Below, piece by piece: positions 1 to 17,625 of a DNA stretch of 64,000 bases. A program made the position numbers and the translations under genes. Positions within the stretch are counted from its first letter, which is position 1, and every line of letters begins with the position of its first letter. The stretch is from Diphasiastrum complanatum. Taxonomy: Eukaryota; Streptophyta; Lycopodiopsida; Lycopodiales; Lycopodiaceae. The DNA lies in contig CM055104.1 in NCBI GenBank assembly GCA_029204225.1, positions 52,320,294 to 52,384,293 of the forward strand. The letters run 5' to 3'. The notes under the pieces were generated by a model. The model did not search any database, had not been told where the DNA came from, and saw nothing but the letters and a program-made list of their open reading frames with translations.

Positions 1-4188
<4,188 letters not shown>

Positions 4189-4479
4189 TATAGTATGCTC
4201 AATTTTTTATTTCTTTTACTTACATGTGATTTGGAGGTTTTTGTCAACATTTTTCAAATGTTCATGCATGCCTTATTTGTGGCTTTGTTTAGGTATTATA
4301 TTGCCCTACTAAATTTAGTTTCTTATACCTATGGGCCTATGTGCATGAGTGGCCAGGCCTCCATAGCCAAATCAAAGCTAGCCAATAATGGAAATGGATG
4401 AGTGTACAACATTACCGTAAGCAAAACCTTAAAATGATGGTGAGCTGCTTATGGGCCTCCTGAGTTGCATGTGATGTTG

Positions 4480-5200
4480 CTCTCATCCAACCCTACTCAA
4501 CCATACTATTTAGATCACCTAAAAATTGTCCAAGGAACTCCAAATTTTTCATATCCAACAAGCTCCACTATGGTTATAAGCTATTGGGCCATTCAACATT
4601 TAGCCAAAAAAAAATGAATATCTAAAAAAGGCCCTTTTCTAATTCAAATTTTCTCTAATGTTTAAACTATAATGTCCATGTAGGGGAGATGATTCTTATA
4701 GGGCTTTCGAGGTGCAAATAGATAGCATGCAAATAGATAGCACATAGTGCTTTAAATCTTGTAAGGCACATTGAAATCCTCAAAGAAATATGTTAATGTT
4801 CGCCCATGGCAAGGAATACAAGAATGAGAGTCAAATGAGGGCCAAGCTCTTGTTTCATGAAGCAACAGGTGCTGTCCAATCATATGGGTCAACCCTGCTT
4901 GACATTATTTTTCAAATAACCAAAACTCTGTCCAAGGAACTTTAAAGTTTCAAAAGATGTTGGGCCATTCAAAGTAAAAAAAAATGCAAATTTACAAAAG
5001 GCCCTTTTCTAGTTCAAAGGTTATTTAAGCTTACAGTATAATGTCAAAGTAGTAGGGTGGACTTTAGAGGAGTATCAAGTGCAAATAGACAACACATAAT
5101 GCTTTGAATGTTCTACTGCGTGCTGAAATCCTCAAAGACAAAAGTGAACATTTGCCCATGGTAAGGAACACATGAATGAGAGTCAAAAGAGGGCCAAGCA
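4480..5200 (+). repeat. Diverged two-copy tandem duplication, unit about 370 bp
   Basis: The block with aaggcccttttctaattcaa at about 4630, then gtgcaaatagatag, gaaatcctcaaaga, gcccatgg and gagagtcaaa, recurs in the same order about 370 bases later (aaggcccttttctagttcaa near 4998). Copies differ by many substitutions and small indels, so the duplication is old. No coding content is seen. Confidence 0.65.
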
Positions 5201-5664
5201 CCTCTTTTAAATCTCCAGATCTTAGATGGGAGTGATACACAATGTACTACAATGTTTCATGTCAATCTACTTTATTTCAAATAAAGCTACATGTGCAAAA
5301 GAAATTCTGCATTTTTGCATAAAAATTTGTTAATGTTTTGTGTAAAGGAGAGTGGCTATCGAGAGGTGACACCCTGGAGATTCTCTTATTGCGTACGGAT
5401 GGGATGTTCCTCACACTTGAACCTTGAAGACCGACTAAACCAAAGGGAGAAATTTTTTCTCAATTAAGATTAACAATTTGAGACTAATTCATTCTTGTTA
5501 GTTTGTTTAAAGCCACAAGTTTCACCAAATTGTCATTTTTTTAAGGGAGCAGTAACATCAAATTTTATCATTTAGGGCTCCACAAAATGTTCACTTTTTC
5601 ATCAATTCAAGTAGCAATTTTCCTCCAATGCGACGGAATTCAAGGAGCAAGATTCACACCTGTT

Positions 5665-6038
5665 AATGACTTACAATAGTGGCAACAAAGACCACAATAG
5701 CTGGTACCTGGACAGCGGTGCTACCCAACACATGAGCTCTCACAAGTAATCAGTTACCGAATATGCAGCTTACAACAGAGATCAATTCATCTTGGAGATT
5801 CAATCACCATACGCGTGGAAGGCAAAGGGACAGTCAAGATCACGTTCAATAACGATCTTTCTATTTGTGTTCCCAATGTTCTTCACACCCCTCAGCTATC
5901 AAAGAACCTGTTATCAGTCTCTAAGATAACTAACGAGGGCTACATTGTTACTTTCTCTTCTGAGCAATGTACAATCTTCGATGAAGATACTACTCTGATT
6001 ACATGTATTAGAGTTAGAAATTTATATCTACCATTTTA
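5665..6038 (+). mobile_element. Ty1/copia protease fragment
   Basis: Translation gives the copia protease signature SWYLDSGATQHMSS, then after a frame break GKGTVKITFNNDL and PQLSKNLLSVSKITNEGY, ending in a stop at 6038. This is the aspartic protease that cleaves Gag-Pol in copia elements. No gag, integrase or LTR flanks it. It is very close to the minus-strand protease at 48766-48443, so both come from one family. Decayed solitary fragment. Confidence 0.85.
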
Positions 6039-7354
6039 AGCTTTAATGACATAATCAAGTCTACTAAGGTAGGAATTTTAGTATGTTTGAACTTTGGATG
6101 TTATAGATTTTCGTTTGAATGTCGAATGTTGAAAAGTTGGCAAGCACAAAATTTATCATTTAGGATTTCATGTATTTTTAAAATTCCATGAGTGATAAAA
6201 AATTTTAATTTTCATATTGATAGTATATTTTAGTTCTAAAACTTTATGGTTTGTAGCATAGAAATTGATTATTATTCAATCTTTCCTTCAAACTCCAAAC
6301 CGCACAACTTAAATCATCACTTGTTCTGTCAATGTCTATTATTCTTTCCTTCATTCCAATCATGACAAGGCTTATTCAGCAAAAGAGGTTTTAAGTGTTG
6401 TCAACCAGCTATTCTAAGATTATTCTACCTGATTGTTCCTTTCATTTGGTCAGTTGATTATAAAATTTTACCCTTTGCTCATTAGTCACTTGTTCAGCAA
6501 GGCCCCCCAACCTTCTGGATAGGTACTGGACGAGGTACACTGCCTTAATTTAGAAAAAGTACATATAGCATCATGTCATTTTTTAGTAGATAATTTTAGG
6601 TGCAGAGAATCGTTAAGGTAGAAATGAATGACAAAACAATTAAGAACAAAATTTGAGACTAATTGTCAAAAACAAACAAAATGCTTTTCAAAAAATCTAA
6701 TTAATGAGAAGCTTTAAGGCAAAATGTGGACAAATTTGTCCAATGCAATGGACAGATTCTAATCAGTCCTTGGAAATCTGCACAATTGATGGAAGATACA
6801 TTTCAGCCTCTCAAGTTTCTAAAGCTTAGGAGATCTACAGCTTACTTTCAGATGAAACATGTTTTCCAACTACACAGGGTAAGTCAAGAAATAAAGCAAC
6901 CAGTTCCAACGTGTGGATAGTTCAACAAAAAAACATAGATTAAACACCTTAAATTCAGGATCACCAGATACTAATCTATCCTAGAATCATTGACAGTTAA
7001 AATCATACAAAGACTTCATATGATCAAAAAAAGGAACCATTAATTTAGAATATATGTATAGGGCCAAAAAGATGCCCTCAATCCCCTTGTAATAGATTCA
7101 CCTGACGAGGGATAAAAACTCAAAGTTTGATGTGGTTTCTCATATACATGGAAGTTCAAAAAAAAGCCTCGGCTCAAAATTTGGACGTATCCAATCTCGT
7201 AAAAGTATGTGGCTCTATAACATCACATATTGTTCTAAAATTTAAAGGTATCTGATTGTAGCTCTATAAAGGTAGCTTTGATGAAGGAAACAAAAGTTTT
7301 CATGGTGAAGACCTATAGATAAAGAACTTGTATTTTGCTAAAAAGACGTGTCAA
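6039..7354. other. No gene recognised between copia fragment and V-PPase 3' end
   Basis: AT-rich, with short frames only (for example 6726-6920) that resemble nothing I recognise. The last few hundred bases presumably include the 3' UTR of the minus-strand V-PPase gene, whose stop codon is at 7357-7355; no poly(A) signal could be assigned with confidence. Confidence 0.4.
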
Positions 7355-10300
7355 CTATAAGTTTAACAGCTTGAACAAAAGCCCACCATGAGCTTTGAAA
7401 AACGGGGCAAACACCAACGATTCCACAGCCATTAACTTGATCAAAATATTTAATGATGGCCCAGATGTATCTTTCAAAGGGTCACCAATAGTATCACCAA
7501 TCACAGCAGCTTTATGGGCTTCAGATCCTTTTGGTCCAAGAGACCTGGCATGCTCAGATGCACCAGCCTGCAGAGTGCAATGAAGATTGAAATTAGAACA
7601 GATTCATATATTGTAAGAATATCTTCAAAGAAAACAAAATATTAAAATTCTACATATAATAAAGAGATTACAGACCTCAATATACTTCTTTGCATTGTCC
7701 CATGCTCCACCTGTATTGGAGGCAGATATCGCAATCTACACAAGAAGAAAATGCTTTATCAACAATAATCTATGCCTATACAACTTTCCACAATTCACAT
7801 GTTATAATGATTCATAATACAATCATAGAATCCAACAAAATGAGTCGTTCTTACCTGAACTCCAGAAACCAAAGCCCCAGCCAAAAGTCCGGCAAGAGTG
7901 GGCACTCCAAAAAGAGTTCCCACAATAAGGGGAGTTAACATAACCAGCGCGCCAGGAGGAATCATTTCCCTTATTGACGCATCTGTTGAGATCTGAACGC
8001 ATCTTTTGTAATCTGGTTTTACTTGTCCTTCCATGAGACCCGGAATGGTACTGAACTGCCTTCGCACCTCTTCAACCATTGAAAGTGCAGCTTTTCCAAC
8101 ACTCTTCATGGTCATGGCTGAAAACCAATAAGGTAACATAGCTCCAACAAGTAAACCAACAAACTCCTTCGGTTGGATCACATCCACAACAGCTATTCCA
8201 GCTTGACTCACAAAAGCACCAAACAGGGCAAGGGAAACAAGTGCAGCTGATCCGATTGCAAAGCCCTGTGCATATCAAGCCAAGGAGTTTGCAATAAAAA
8301 ATAGGCAACATATCCCAGCTAGACCTAAAAGATACAGACTTAATGCGCAAAAGTGGGATTCAACTTACCTTGCCAATTGCAGCAGTGGTATTTCCTGCAG
8401 CATCAAGTGCATCAGTTCTTTCACGAACTGTATGGCTTAAACCAGCCATCTCAGCTATACCACCAGCATTATCACTGATTGGTCCATAAGCATCAATGGC
8501 AAGACCCGTGGCAATAGTACTTAGCATTCCAAGGGCAGCAACAGCAATTCCATACATGGCAGCTAGGCTGAAACTCAGAAAAATCGCTATAGCAATGGCT
8601 AAAACAGGTATGATGACAGACTTGTATCCCAAAGCAAGTCCAAAGATGACATTTGTTGCAGCGCCCGTTTTGCAAGAATCTGCAACATCTTGTACGGGCC
8701 TACAAGGAGAGGAATTAAGGATCAACATGTGGCAAATGATGATTACAAAATTCATCAAACACTAGTCAACTCTCTAGAGTTAAGTCCATCACACTACTGT
8801 ACAGTGTACTCACTGATAGGCATTTGATGTGAAGTACTCAGTAGTATAGCCGATTATTAGCCCGGCCCATAGTCCTGAACCAACACAAAAGAATAGCTGC
8901 CTGCAAAGCTACAAAGAGATCAGAGTTCTGTGAAGTCCAAAATACGCACTACAACTTTAATAGCAAAAAGAAACTCAATGGCAATGAGAATTAATTTCAT
9001 AACAGAAAGCTATAAAAAGTATCATTCAGGTTTTTCTACAGTGCAAAACATGGCTTTTTTACAGACATAAAATAAAAAACTTAGCATGGGCATTTTAAAG
9101 TAGTAAATAAATTTATGGGACAAGCTGAGGTAAGCAAAAAGGCTAGCAATCAATGGCCCTATCCTGGCCATCTGCCATTTATACATTCTCCCTTTGCTGC
9201 TCTCCTTCTGGTATCCCACCTCTGTTTTTAGCTCCAACAATCACAGCAACCCTAAATTCTCTCAGATTATTTACAAAACAAAGAAAGGATTTGTCCGTTA
9301 CACAATCCATACCAATGCATGTGTCCCTGAAAAATTCGAACGACTAATCATAATGCCGAATTACAAAAGTTCACGAACAGCAGTGTTACTGTATGACGAT
9401 ATAAAAATAGTATATTAGTGTAGAAATACAAGAAAGGACCTTCATTCAAAATGGCAACAGATTTCAGAAGGCTAATTGCAGAATGCTGATAAAAATGCTA
9501 CAATAACCCTAGAAAAATGAACCATTGTCCAATTGCCTAACACACTATGCATGGTGCACACTTACAACCCACAAAGTGCTACCTCCAAGGAGAAAGAGGA
9601 CCGGCTAATTTAACAGAACCATAAGTGAAGCATCAAGTAAAACTACTCTCTTAAAACGTGAAGAAAACCCCAAGAAGAGGGTTGCATTTTGATAAGAATT
9701 ATGACACTAGACGAACATTCGGTAGTTTAGATCTCACTTCAATATACCGAGCACATAACTAAAATTAGGTACATGCAATGAGGACATACCAATTCCTCAC
9801 AACTTTAGGCGGATGACCAACAACGTAGATTGTGAAACTCTTGGGCAGTGCCAGGTAGCAGATAATGCCAATAGCAACAGTCATAAGAACTGTAGAAATG
9901 ACCAATTGTCTCTTCAGCGTAGGTTCGATCTCCTTCACAGACTTGATCACAGAGAAATCCGTTGCAAATAGGGTTGTCGCCAAGCAAACAAAAATACCAG
10001 CACCACTAATCAACAGAGGAAAATTCATGGCGACAAAATCTAAATCTGTCCCAAAAGATGAAATGGATGAGACAACAAGAGCCGCACAGGAAGATTCAGC
10101 AAAAGAGCCGAAAAGATCGGCACCCATTCCCGCAATGTCTCCCACATTGTCACCAACATTATCAGCAATCACCTATTAAAACAAGTTTGGAATCAAGAAA
10201 AGCCAGATTTAAAGCCCGAAACTCTCCGGTGATGGATGATGCTTAATCGTCCATCTAACTTCAATAACCAAACTAACCTCAATAATCAAAGAAACAGTAC

Positions 10301-11494
10301 ACAACGAGCTAGCTGAATGATTAAATTTGATTTTATGTGATAAACATGTACAGGCTCAAAAAAAGAGAAACTTCTGACACATATAATGAAAAGCGGTCTC
10401 AAGTAAAATAAGATGAATATAAAATCTGTTATGTTCCATCAAGACAAACATGTCCAGTGTGCATGACTTTGACAGAGAAAACAGGCAACGTTAGCCATCA
10501 ATACTGGAATCCCAACATGAATCGGTGCTAAACTCACCGCAGGATTTCTAGGATCGTCTTCAGGTATATTTCTTTCAACCTTTCCAACAAGATCTGCACC
10601 AACGTCAGCAGCTTTGGTGTAAATTCCTCCCCCAACACGCCCAAATAAAGCAACGGAAGAACCTCCGAGTCCGTATCCAGCAATGGCCTCATATAAACCC
10701 GCCCAGTCATGGCCATAGTAGAGCTTAAATACCATAATGGCTAAAAATAAAACTAGCAAACCATTGGCAGCGAGTAAAAATCCCATCACTGCTCCAGAGC
10801 GGAAAGCCACAATAAAAGCCCTACCAACACCATTCCGTGCTTCCAAGGTTGTCCTTGCATTGGCATAAGTTGCTATTTTCATTCCAAGATAACCAGACAA
10901 AGTAGAAGTCATTGCGCCTAGTAAAAACGCCACTGTGCTGAAGAACGCATTTGCCAAGGCTGGAGCACATAGCACGGAAGGGTTGTATTCACAGGGTTCC
11001 TTCTTTGTACTAAAACCCTTGACAGATCCGAGAAACAAGAAGATAAAAATCGAGAAAATGCCCATGAAGGCCGCAAGATACTTGTACTCGGTTGCCAAAA
11101 AAGACTCTGCCCCTGTGAAGCAAGCCCAACTTACTTTTCAGTGTAAATCAATAACAATCCTAGAGTCTATAGTTCATGGACTCCCTCACATTCCGGGACG
11201 CTTTGCAAAAGAGTAGGAGGCAAAAGACGGGACGAGATGCATACCCTCAGCAATGGCAGCCTGAATCTCGCTACATTTGGCAACCGCATCGCTCTCATCG
11301 ATGCCACCCTCCTCCTGCAGCAGGTAATCGTTGTATCCATTATTGCTGATTGGAGGATGCTGACCATCCTTGCTGCTGCTCACCGAAACCCTTGACACAA
11401 TAAACCACTGCACAAGCGCAAAAAGGATGCCCACTCCAGCGGCCACTGGGATGAAGATCTCAACTGCTAAAGGATGCAGCACTGTGGCTGCCAT
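7355..11494 (-). CDS. AVP1: Vacuolar H+-translocating inorganic pyrophosphatase (type I, K+-dependent), 8 exons
   Basis: Hydrolyses pyrophosphate and pumps protons into the vacuole; a multi-spanning tonoplast protein. Exons (minus): 11494-11245, 11112-10538, 10172-9790, 8900-8814, 8699-8369, 8265-7855, 7735-7676, 7567-7355. All introns are GT-AG, phases agree, and the total of 2310 nt gives 769 aa, the usual family length. Visible motifs: substrate site [11 protein letters not shown] (exon 2), [20 protein letters not shown] (exon 3), and [19 protein letters not shown] (exon 8). GNTTAA in exon 5 has alanine where K+-independent type II enzymes have lysine, so K+-dependence is inferred. Start: first ATG in a good context (GCCATGGC) followed by [16 protein letters not shown]. 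The gene looks intact, with no stop or frameshift. Introns of 77-889 bases carry no recognisable transposon. Confidence 0.97.
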
Positions 11495-11522
11495 GGCTGC
11501 TGTCCTTAATGCTGCTGCTACT

Positions 11523-11558
11523 GGCGATGGCGATGGCGATGGCGATGGCGATGGCGAT
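11523..11558 (+). repeat. Hexamer microsatellite (GGCGAT)6
   Basis: Six perfect GGCGAT units followed by the palindrome-like cgctatcgc, 29 bases upstream of the V-PPase ATG. It therefore probably lies in the 5' leader (or a leader intron) of that gene, read as GCC-ATC repeats on the gene strand. Confidence 0.95.
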
Positions 11559-11574
11559 CGCTATCGCTAAACCC

Positions 11575-11583
11575 AAACCCTAA
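11575..11583 (+). promoter_or_regulatory. Telo-box (AAACCCTAA) upstream of V-PPase
   Basis: AAACCCTAA lies about 80 bases upstream of the V-PPase start codon, next to a CT-rich stretch (ctctctctcc, 11585-11595). Telo-boxes are known promoter or 5'-leader motifs of growth-regulated plant genes; activity here is inferred from position only. Confidence 0.45.
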
Positions 11584-11599
11584 CCCTCTCTCTCCTCGC

Positions 11600-14500
11600 G
11601 ATCCAAAAATTGAAAAAGGGGTTTTAAGGCGGGAGAGAAGAAACGAACCAGAGAGGGGAGGGGGGGGAAAGCTCACTTGGATATCAAACACGTGTCAAAA
11701 TCGTGGCCGTCGTACTCGTATACCCATCCCAAAGGACCCATCTTCAAAGTTAAAGGCACAATGAAGTTATGGATCCCATATCCTCCAATTTCCCCATGTT
11801 TGCGTTGCCAATTTTTCGAGCACACCATCGTCACATTCGATCGGTTTTTGAAGCGTTACAAGCAATAGCCAAAGAAGAAACCAATCATTATAGTCTACCC
11901 AAAATGGGCCAAGGATACTCTTACTAAGGCCCATTTTAGACTAGCCTGTCCCTTTCACTTGACACCCAATTGGCAAGTGAGTTGACACGCCGTTAATGGG
12001 CCACCCTCCTTTGATATTTGAATTGGAGAACCGGAATTTATTGGCCAACCATTGGCCCATTTTTCTTAACTTGCCCTTGGCCCACTTAACATGCCAGGCA
12101 ATGTCCCCAAGTCAAAAGTACGTAGCAAGGGTCCCATGCCCCCTCATCTACCACATGGTAGCAACTTAGCGTAAGTCTTAAAGGGGAGGAGACCCACTCC
12201 CTAAACCAATGGAAGAACTCCATTCTAAATTTGGGACTTGCTAAGGAGTGTAGTCTAACTTGTGCCACAACTTACGTCAAAGGTGCCATTTTGAAGTAGC
12301 CAATTTGAAGTGTCACAAGTTAAGTTAAAGGTGCCATTTTAAAGTAGCCAATTGATATGAAAGGGCGAGGCCTTCCCCAAGAATTAAAAAGCACCTTTTG
12401 TAATCACCTACTTGCACTATTCAACTCGCCTCTTCTACTCAAACCAACCCCCCTTCTACTTGCCAATAGCGACGTTTATATTACTATACAATTCCAATTT
12501 TTATATCCTATCCTGATATTATGTTTTCAAATCCATCCCCAATTTTTAAACCTATCAACCATGGCACCGAATTGTCATTCTTTATAACCAATGAACACCC
12601 AACTTCTCATTTGCGCTTCACACGTCGTGCATTATCTAATCCAATCTCTGAAACCAAGGCTAATCTTTACTCACCTCGCCTTCTAAGACCTCCATCGACC
12701 CCACCACAAAATCAGCCATGAAGTAGTTGACACCTTCTATACCAAAGGCCTTCGAAGTCAAGGAGGGAAAATCCCCACCCATGCCTATGCAATTTTCTTA
12801 CATGGATTATTAACCAATCCAAACTACATAACACAATCACATTTACCTACTCTGGTGTCTCATTTTCTTCCTCCCTTAGATTTTACGGTCACCTGAAAAA
12901 TTTCATTAGCGAAGGCACCAAAAACTCCTTCGACACAAGTAAATGCTAGGTTGCTACCCTTTTGACTACACTAGCTTAAGTATTACTTCGTTAAAGTTGC
13001 CAGAACCTAATGGAAAATCCATAAAATTTGGATCCGTGTACTCTTGTACAATATTCGATACACTTAAAATCAATCGAATATAGAGCTACCTCCAAATAAT
13101 ATGACCTTTATTCCATTTATTCACTTTAACAAATGTCTCAAAAGCTTTAGTTTGCCCAATCCTAAAGATCAAAATCATTTAGGACAAGCCTCTCGGTGCA
13201 CCACCGAAGTCAAAAAGAAAGAACCTAAAAATATCATTTACCTCAATTAACTGGGAATATTCCTACTCCAGAGTTAAACCGATAAAAAGCACAGTACCAG
13301 AAACCCAAAATTTCCACTAACTGGGTGCTTGCCTAGGGACCCAAACCACTACCATCATTTTGTCAAGATCAGTTTAGCCAAAATTTAGACCGATTATTAT
13401 AGCTTGACACAAAAACAACGGTACCAAGTTCCCAAAAAACTGGGCTTACAAATAACTATCGATGTAACACACCAAAGTTAAAAAGTCTAATGCTAAGTTG
13501 ATCGTCCAAGAAGAAGGAAAAAAAAATGAACTTCCTCCTACAAAAATTGGGGAAGCAACATCCAAAAAAGTCAAGGTTACAGCATTGTCAACCATACCCC
13601 AAGAAATCGAAATTTCTTTAACAATGAGCTAGTAACTTTAAATTTTCCGAGTTTCCAAATCCACCATGGAACCAACTTTAAAGTTACTCAACGACAAGCC
13701 CATAAAACCTCGATCAACCGGTATGCAACATGCATTAATACGGATGTTCATGCAATTCAACCAACTGTCGTCCTACCATATGTAACAAATCAACTTTAAC
13801 CTTAAAAAAAACCATGCACAAAGCTCAATGCCTAGACCCCTATGCAAAAACCCTAAAAGGTTTTGCAAAAGGAAAGGGAGTCCAGCCCTTAGCTACAGTC
13901 GTCGCCAGCATTGAGGGAAGGGAGGTTGCTCGAAGTGAGAGAGAGAGGTTTCACAACAAGAGAGGTTACCTCCATAAAATCAGGTGGAGTAACGCTCATC
14001 AGTCCTCAACAGCGCCCATTCAACAGGCAATCAACACTTCCCACATCGCAACTAGCCATATCATCTCTCAGCATTCAACCTGTGACCTTAAAGCTGAAAA
14101 CATTCAATTGCAGGGTTACCATTCTTCTTGCAGGGTTACCATTCTTCAACAAGAATTGCTTGCAGGCCAAAAACCCTCTAAGATCAACCTTGGTAAACAA
14201 TCAGATGTTCATACATCTAATTCTTTATTATTGTAGGTTACACAACTCAGAGGCAGTGAGCAACAATCCAAGAAAGGCTTCGCAGGGGTTCATCTGCATG
14301 CATCACCTACTCCAATTCTTTATCTGTTTTTTAGAGAATCAAAAATTTACAATATCCATTCTATGTTTTCAGTTCTCAATTTGCATGAAGCACAAGAGAA
14401 TTGATCTAGAAAAAACCTTAAATCCTCACATGTAGACCATAATTCAAGATTTCCAATAACAGTCAGTTTATTCATTCCAAATAAATCGATTCCTTGTCAA

Positions 14501-16480
14501 TCTATCAACAACAACCTGCTACTAAATCTGTATCAAAACTGTCCAAAACATTATGGATTCATGCAAATTATTCATAAAAAAAAAAAAAAAAAACAGATTT
14601 AAGCAAGAAAGTGGATCTACTCATGCTGATCATTCTACTTCAAATGGAAACTTTCTCAAGGCTTTAGAAAAATAAGTACGAATTCCACACTAATCCACAA
14701 CATCTCTAATAAAATCAAACAAGGAGAAGAGCACTCTACCACCAAGTTTGAAAAGCATGCTTCTTTAGGTTGATATTCCAAGGAATATTCTAGCCATCTT
14801 GAAGAACATCTTTAAAAATACAAGCATGATAGAATTTAAACGCAGAACTTGCCCATCAAGTTTAGGATTTTACTTTATCCGTAATGGCTCAGTTCTAAGT
14901 TTAAATTGTCATGGGCACTGCACATACATATGTAATTTCAAGTTATGTAAAAGGCCTATTGGGGGTTTGTCCCATGGCACCAATGTGATTCAAGTTAAGT
15001 TAGTCTCATAGTGCCTTTTTGAAAGTGACCACCACTCCAAGTATATATAGGAGTGGAAGAGTCCATTTTCGACAAGAACCTCATTTGCAATATATGCCTA
15101 TCATTTCTCTCTGAGTGTTCTCCCTTGTGTGGTTTCATATATTGTTTTACTTCACATTGTATTGTACACTATTTATCTGGCAACAGATCAAGTTAATCCA
15201 GGCCCTCCATTCTCTAGTAGGATTAGCCTTAGAGGAAGAGATTTAGTTTAGGGTTTTATCTTTTAGGTTAAGCCGTCAATTGTTAGAGACTAAGGAGAAA
15301 AAGAGAGAAGAGTGGATCTTACCCATCAGAATACTCATCACCATGCTTATGACTGTCTTTCTTGCATCCATATCCATGCTAGTTGGAGACAGCCTTAGTG
15401 AGGGTTAGTTGGGAGAAGCCATAACTCTATCTAGTTGGAGCCATAGCCGCTCTTTCTGCTCTTTTCTCATGCTTTTTGCTTGATTTCTTGCTTTTGTAGT
15501 GTACAAGTTCTATTTTGCGCGTTCAAAGCCACATACGTCTTTATTTAGTTTTTTATCTTTGTTTTTTTTTTGTCCTTTGTTGCCCAAACATGTTCTTTTA
15601 TAGGACAACAGATCAAGAAAACAGTTTTTTGAGATTAGATAGCATTAATTTAGTGATTCGTTATGGAGCATTCTCTGAAATGCTATCAAAATTGATTTCC
15701 TTAGGACGTGTGAGTATAATCTGAGTTATTTGCTTCGAAAAATTCCCAGTTCCAATGGATATGGACTATACAGGCTGTGCAGCCATCTTGTTGTCAGTTC
15801 AAGTCATCCCCCAGAGCAATGATTCAGATCACTAACTCAAATCTGCTATGAATGAGGAAGTTGAGATGATTATATTAATGCAGTATGGTTATGTAGCTAA
15901 ATCTGACTCCTATTAGTGTGGTCTGTAGTCAACATGAAATTACATGGACAAAAGAGCTTTTTAGGTCAACTATTTTTACTTGCAGATGTTCCCTGATCGA
16001 ATAATCTTTTCTGAGAAAATTTGGAAATCAGCTACTATGTAAATGCTTTAAGGACTTGGGGTGGGGGCATGTGAGCAAAGGCCAGACAACGAAGAAGTGT
16101 GTAGTGGGTTTCTTTCCTTGCCTAACCTCAATCCAAGATCTAATCAATCTAGCATCAAAGAGACAAAGTTAGTTGTCACGCATAGATTCGTTCCCATGAG
16201 AGCGATAGTATAGTTCATATTTCTGAATGTAAGATTTACATTTAACTCTAACATCCATTAACCCTAAGCATTAACACTAGCCACATTTGGCCATAATCAT
16301 TGTGAGACACCAATCTTGGTTTTGGAAGCAATTTTGAGTGATTCTCTCCATTTGTCTACATTTGTTTTGATTGTTTTGAGGTGCTATCAATGTGTACTTG
16401 ATTTTCAGGTTGAAGTCCGTACTCAGACAGGGTTTCACACGTGGGAAACCAGAAAGTACACCTACCTTCAATTAATGATT
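11600..16480. other. Intergenic region upstream of V-PPase, no gene recognised
   Basis: The first few hundred bases should contain the V-PPase promoter. The rest holds short frames (for example 13814-14236 and 13911-14435, overlapping in two frames), an A-tract at 14577-14592 and a duplicated 17-mer gcagggttaccattctt near 14113 and 14131. A TATA-like tatatatagg at about 15041, followed by pyrimidine-rich sequence, resembles a decayed LTR or promoter, but no partner copy was found. Confidence 0.4.
12255..12357 (+). repeat. Two-copy tandem repeat, about 50-bp unit
   Basis: The block aaaggtgccattttgaagta followed by gccaattt is repeated with few changes about 50 bases downstream (aaaggtgccattttaaagta). 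A short local duplication without coding content. Confidence 0.7.
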
Positions 16481-16613
16481 GTTCTTGTTAGGATTTTGTG
16501 TCTAGAATTGATCTTAATCTCAAGTAGATTGATAGATCAAGTAATCTGACAACCAATCCCTCTTGAGGATCAAATTGGGATCCACTCTTGGTCCTTTTTG
16601 TACTTTTTCCACA

Positions 16614-16625
16614 TGGTATCAGAGC
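16614..16625 (+). other. Retrotransposon primer-binding site (tRNA-iMet)
   Basis: tggtatcagagc follows the CA end of the putative LTR and is complementary to the 3' end of initiator methionine tRNA, the usual primer of plant copia elements. Confidence 0.85.
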
Positions 16626-17216
16626 CTAGTACAAGAGGTTTTGTTGAAATTGATAGGGTTAATCCAAATCAAAGCCAAAATTAGCAGTTTTTTGGAAACT
16701 AGTCAAATTTTGTGTAGCGAGTTGGATTTGATAGCTATCCTCAAAAATTTTGGTCCAGATCTTGTTGTGGGCTGTAGGAACTCTTTTCACACGTGTGAGG
16801 CCGTACAGCTCTAATTTTGACTGAGAAATTTCAAAAATTTGTAGAATTTGACTCACATACCAATTTGAGTGATGTTTTGTGCAAAATCAAGCATTTTCTA
16901 TAGTAAATCTAATCCCTTGATTAGTTCTTGGATTAGATCAGCCAAAAAATTAAAATTGAAGCTTGAATTAGGTGCACTAATTGATCTTCTCTGATTTTTT
17001 GAGTGTATGTTGAGGTCGAAGAGAGAAATTGCTAAAAATCATAGATTAAGGAGTGATTTTGCAAGGTTGAGACTAGAATCTAAATTTCCATCATTCTAGA
17101 TTGGTTCATGAGTGATAGGATTGAGTCTATAAGCTTTCTAAATTGCTAGAAGACTTTAGGTTCAGATCTCTCAGAGAAACCATAAGAGTTTCTAGTGCTT
17201 TTTCGCATTAAAAAAT

Positions 17217-17625
17217 GGCATCAATGGGTGGTTTTTTGCTTGAAGCTAGTGAAAGACTTACATCCACTAATTATGCTACTTGGATAGTTCGAATGGAGTC
17301 TTTGCTTACTTCATGATCTTTATGACATAGTACTTGAGGTGGAAGTAGAACCTCAAGGAGGAGTTGAATTGGCTAAGTACAAAAAAAGATGTAGAGTTGC
17401 ATTACACTGCATAAAAATGAATGTAAGTAATGAACTTTTGAAACCACATCCAAAGAGGCATGGAATTCATTAAAAGCCATTTATGGATCCAAGAACACTT
17501 CAAGGATACTCATGCTTAGGAATCAAATCCTTCAAAGCATGAAAGGAAGTAGTGAAGGTATCCAAAATCATGTCTTTAGGATCAAATCTTTGACACGACA
17601 ATTTGAGTTTATGGCTCAGGCGTGT
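17217..17625 (+). pseudogene. Copia gag remnant (UBN2-type)
   Basis: Begins MASMGGFLLEASERLTSTNY followed by ATWIVRMESLL, the typical N-terminus of copia Gag (nucleocapsid precursor). A TGA and a frame change interrupt it near 17310. It resumes with TSKEAWNSLKAIYGSKNTS and RNQILQSMKGSSEG. The zinc knuckle is absent because the deletion joins this part to the RT region. Confidence 0.8.

Noticed and set aside
8496-8765. Plus-strand open frames across the V-PPase exons (also 9865-10179, 10935-11216, 11370-11570)
   Set aside because: Antisense shadows of well-conserved V-PPase exons; they have no homology of their own.
13814-14435. Two overlapping open frames of 140 and 174 codons
   Set aside because: Different frames of the same sequence, no domain, low-complexity composition and no splice context; not supportable as a gene.
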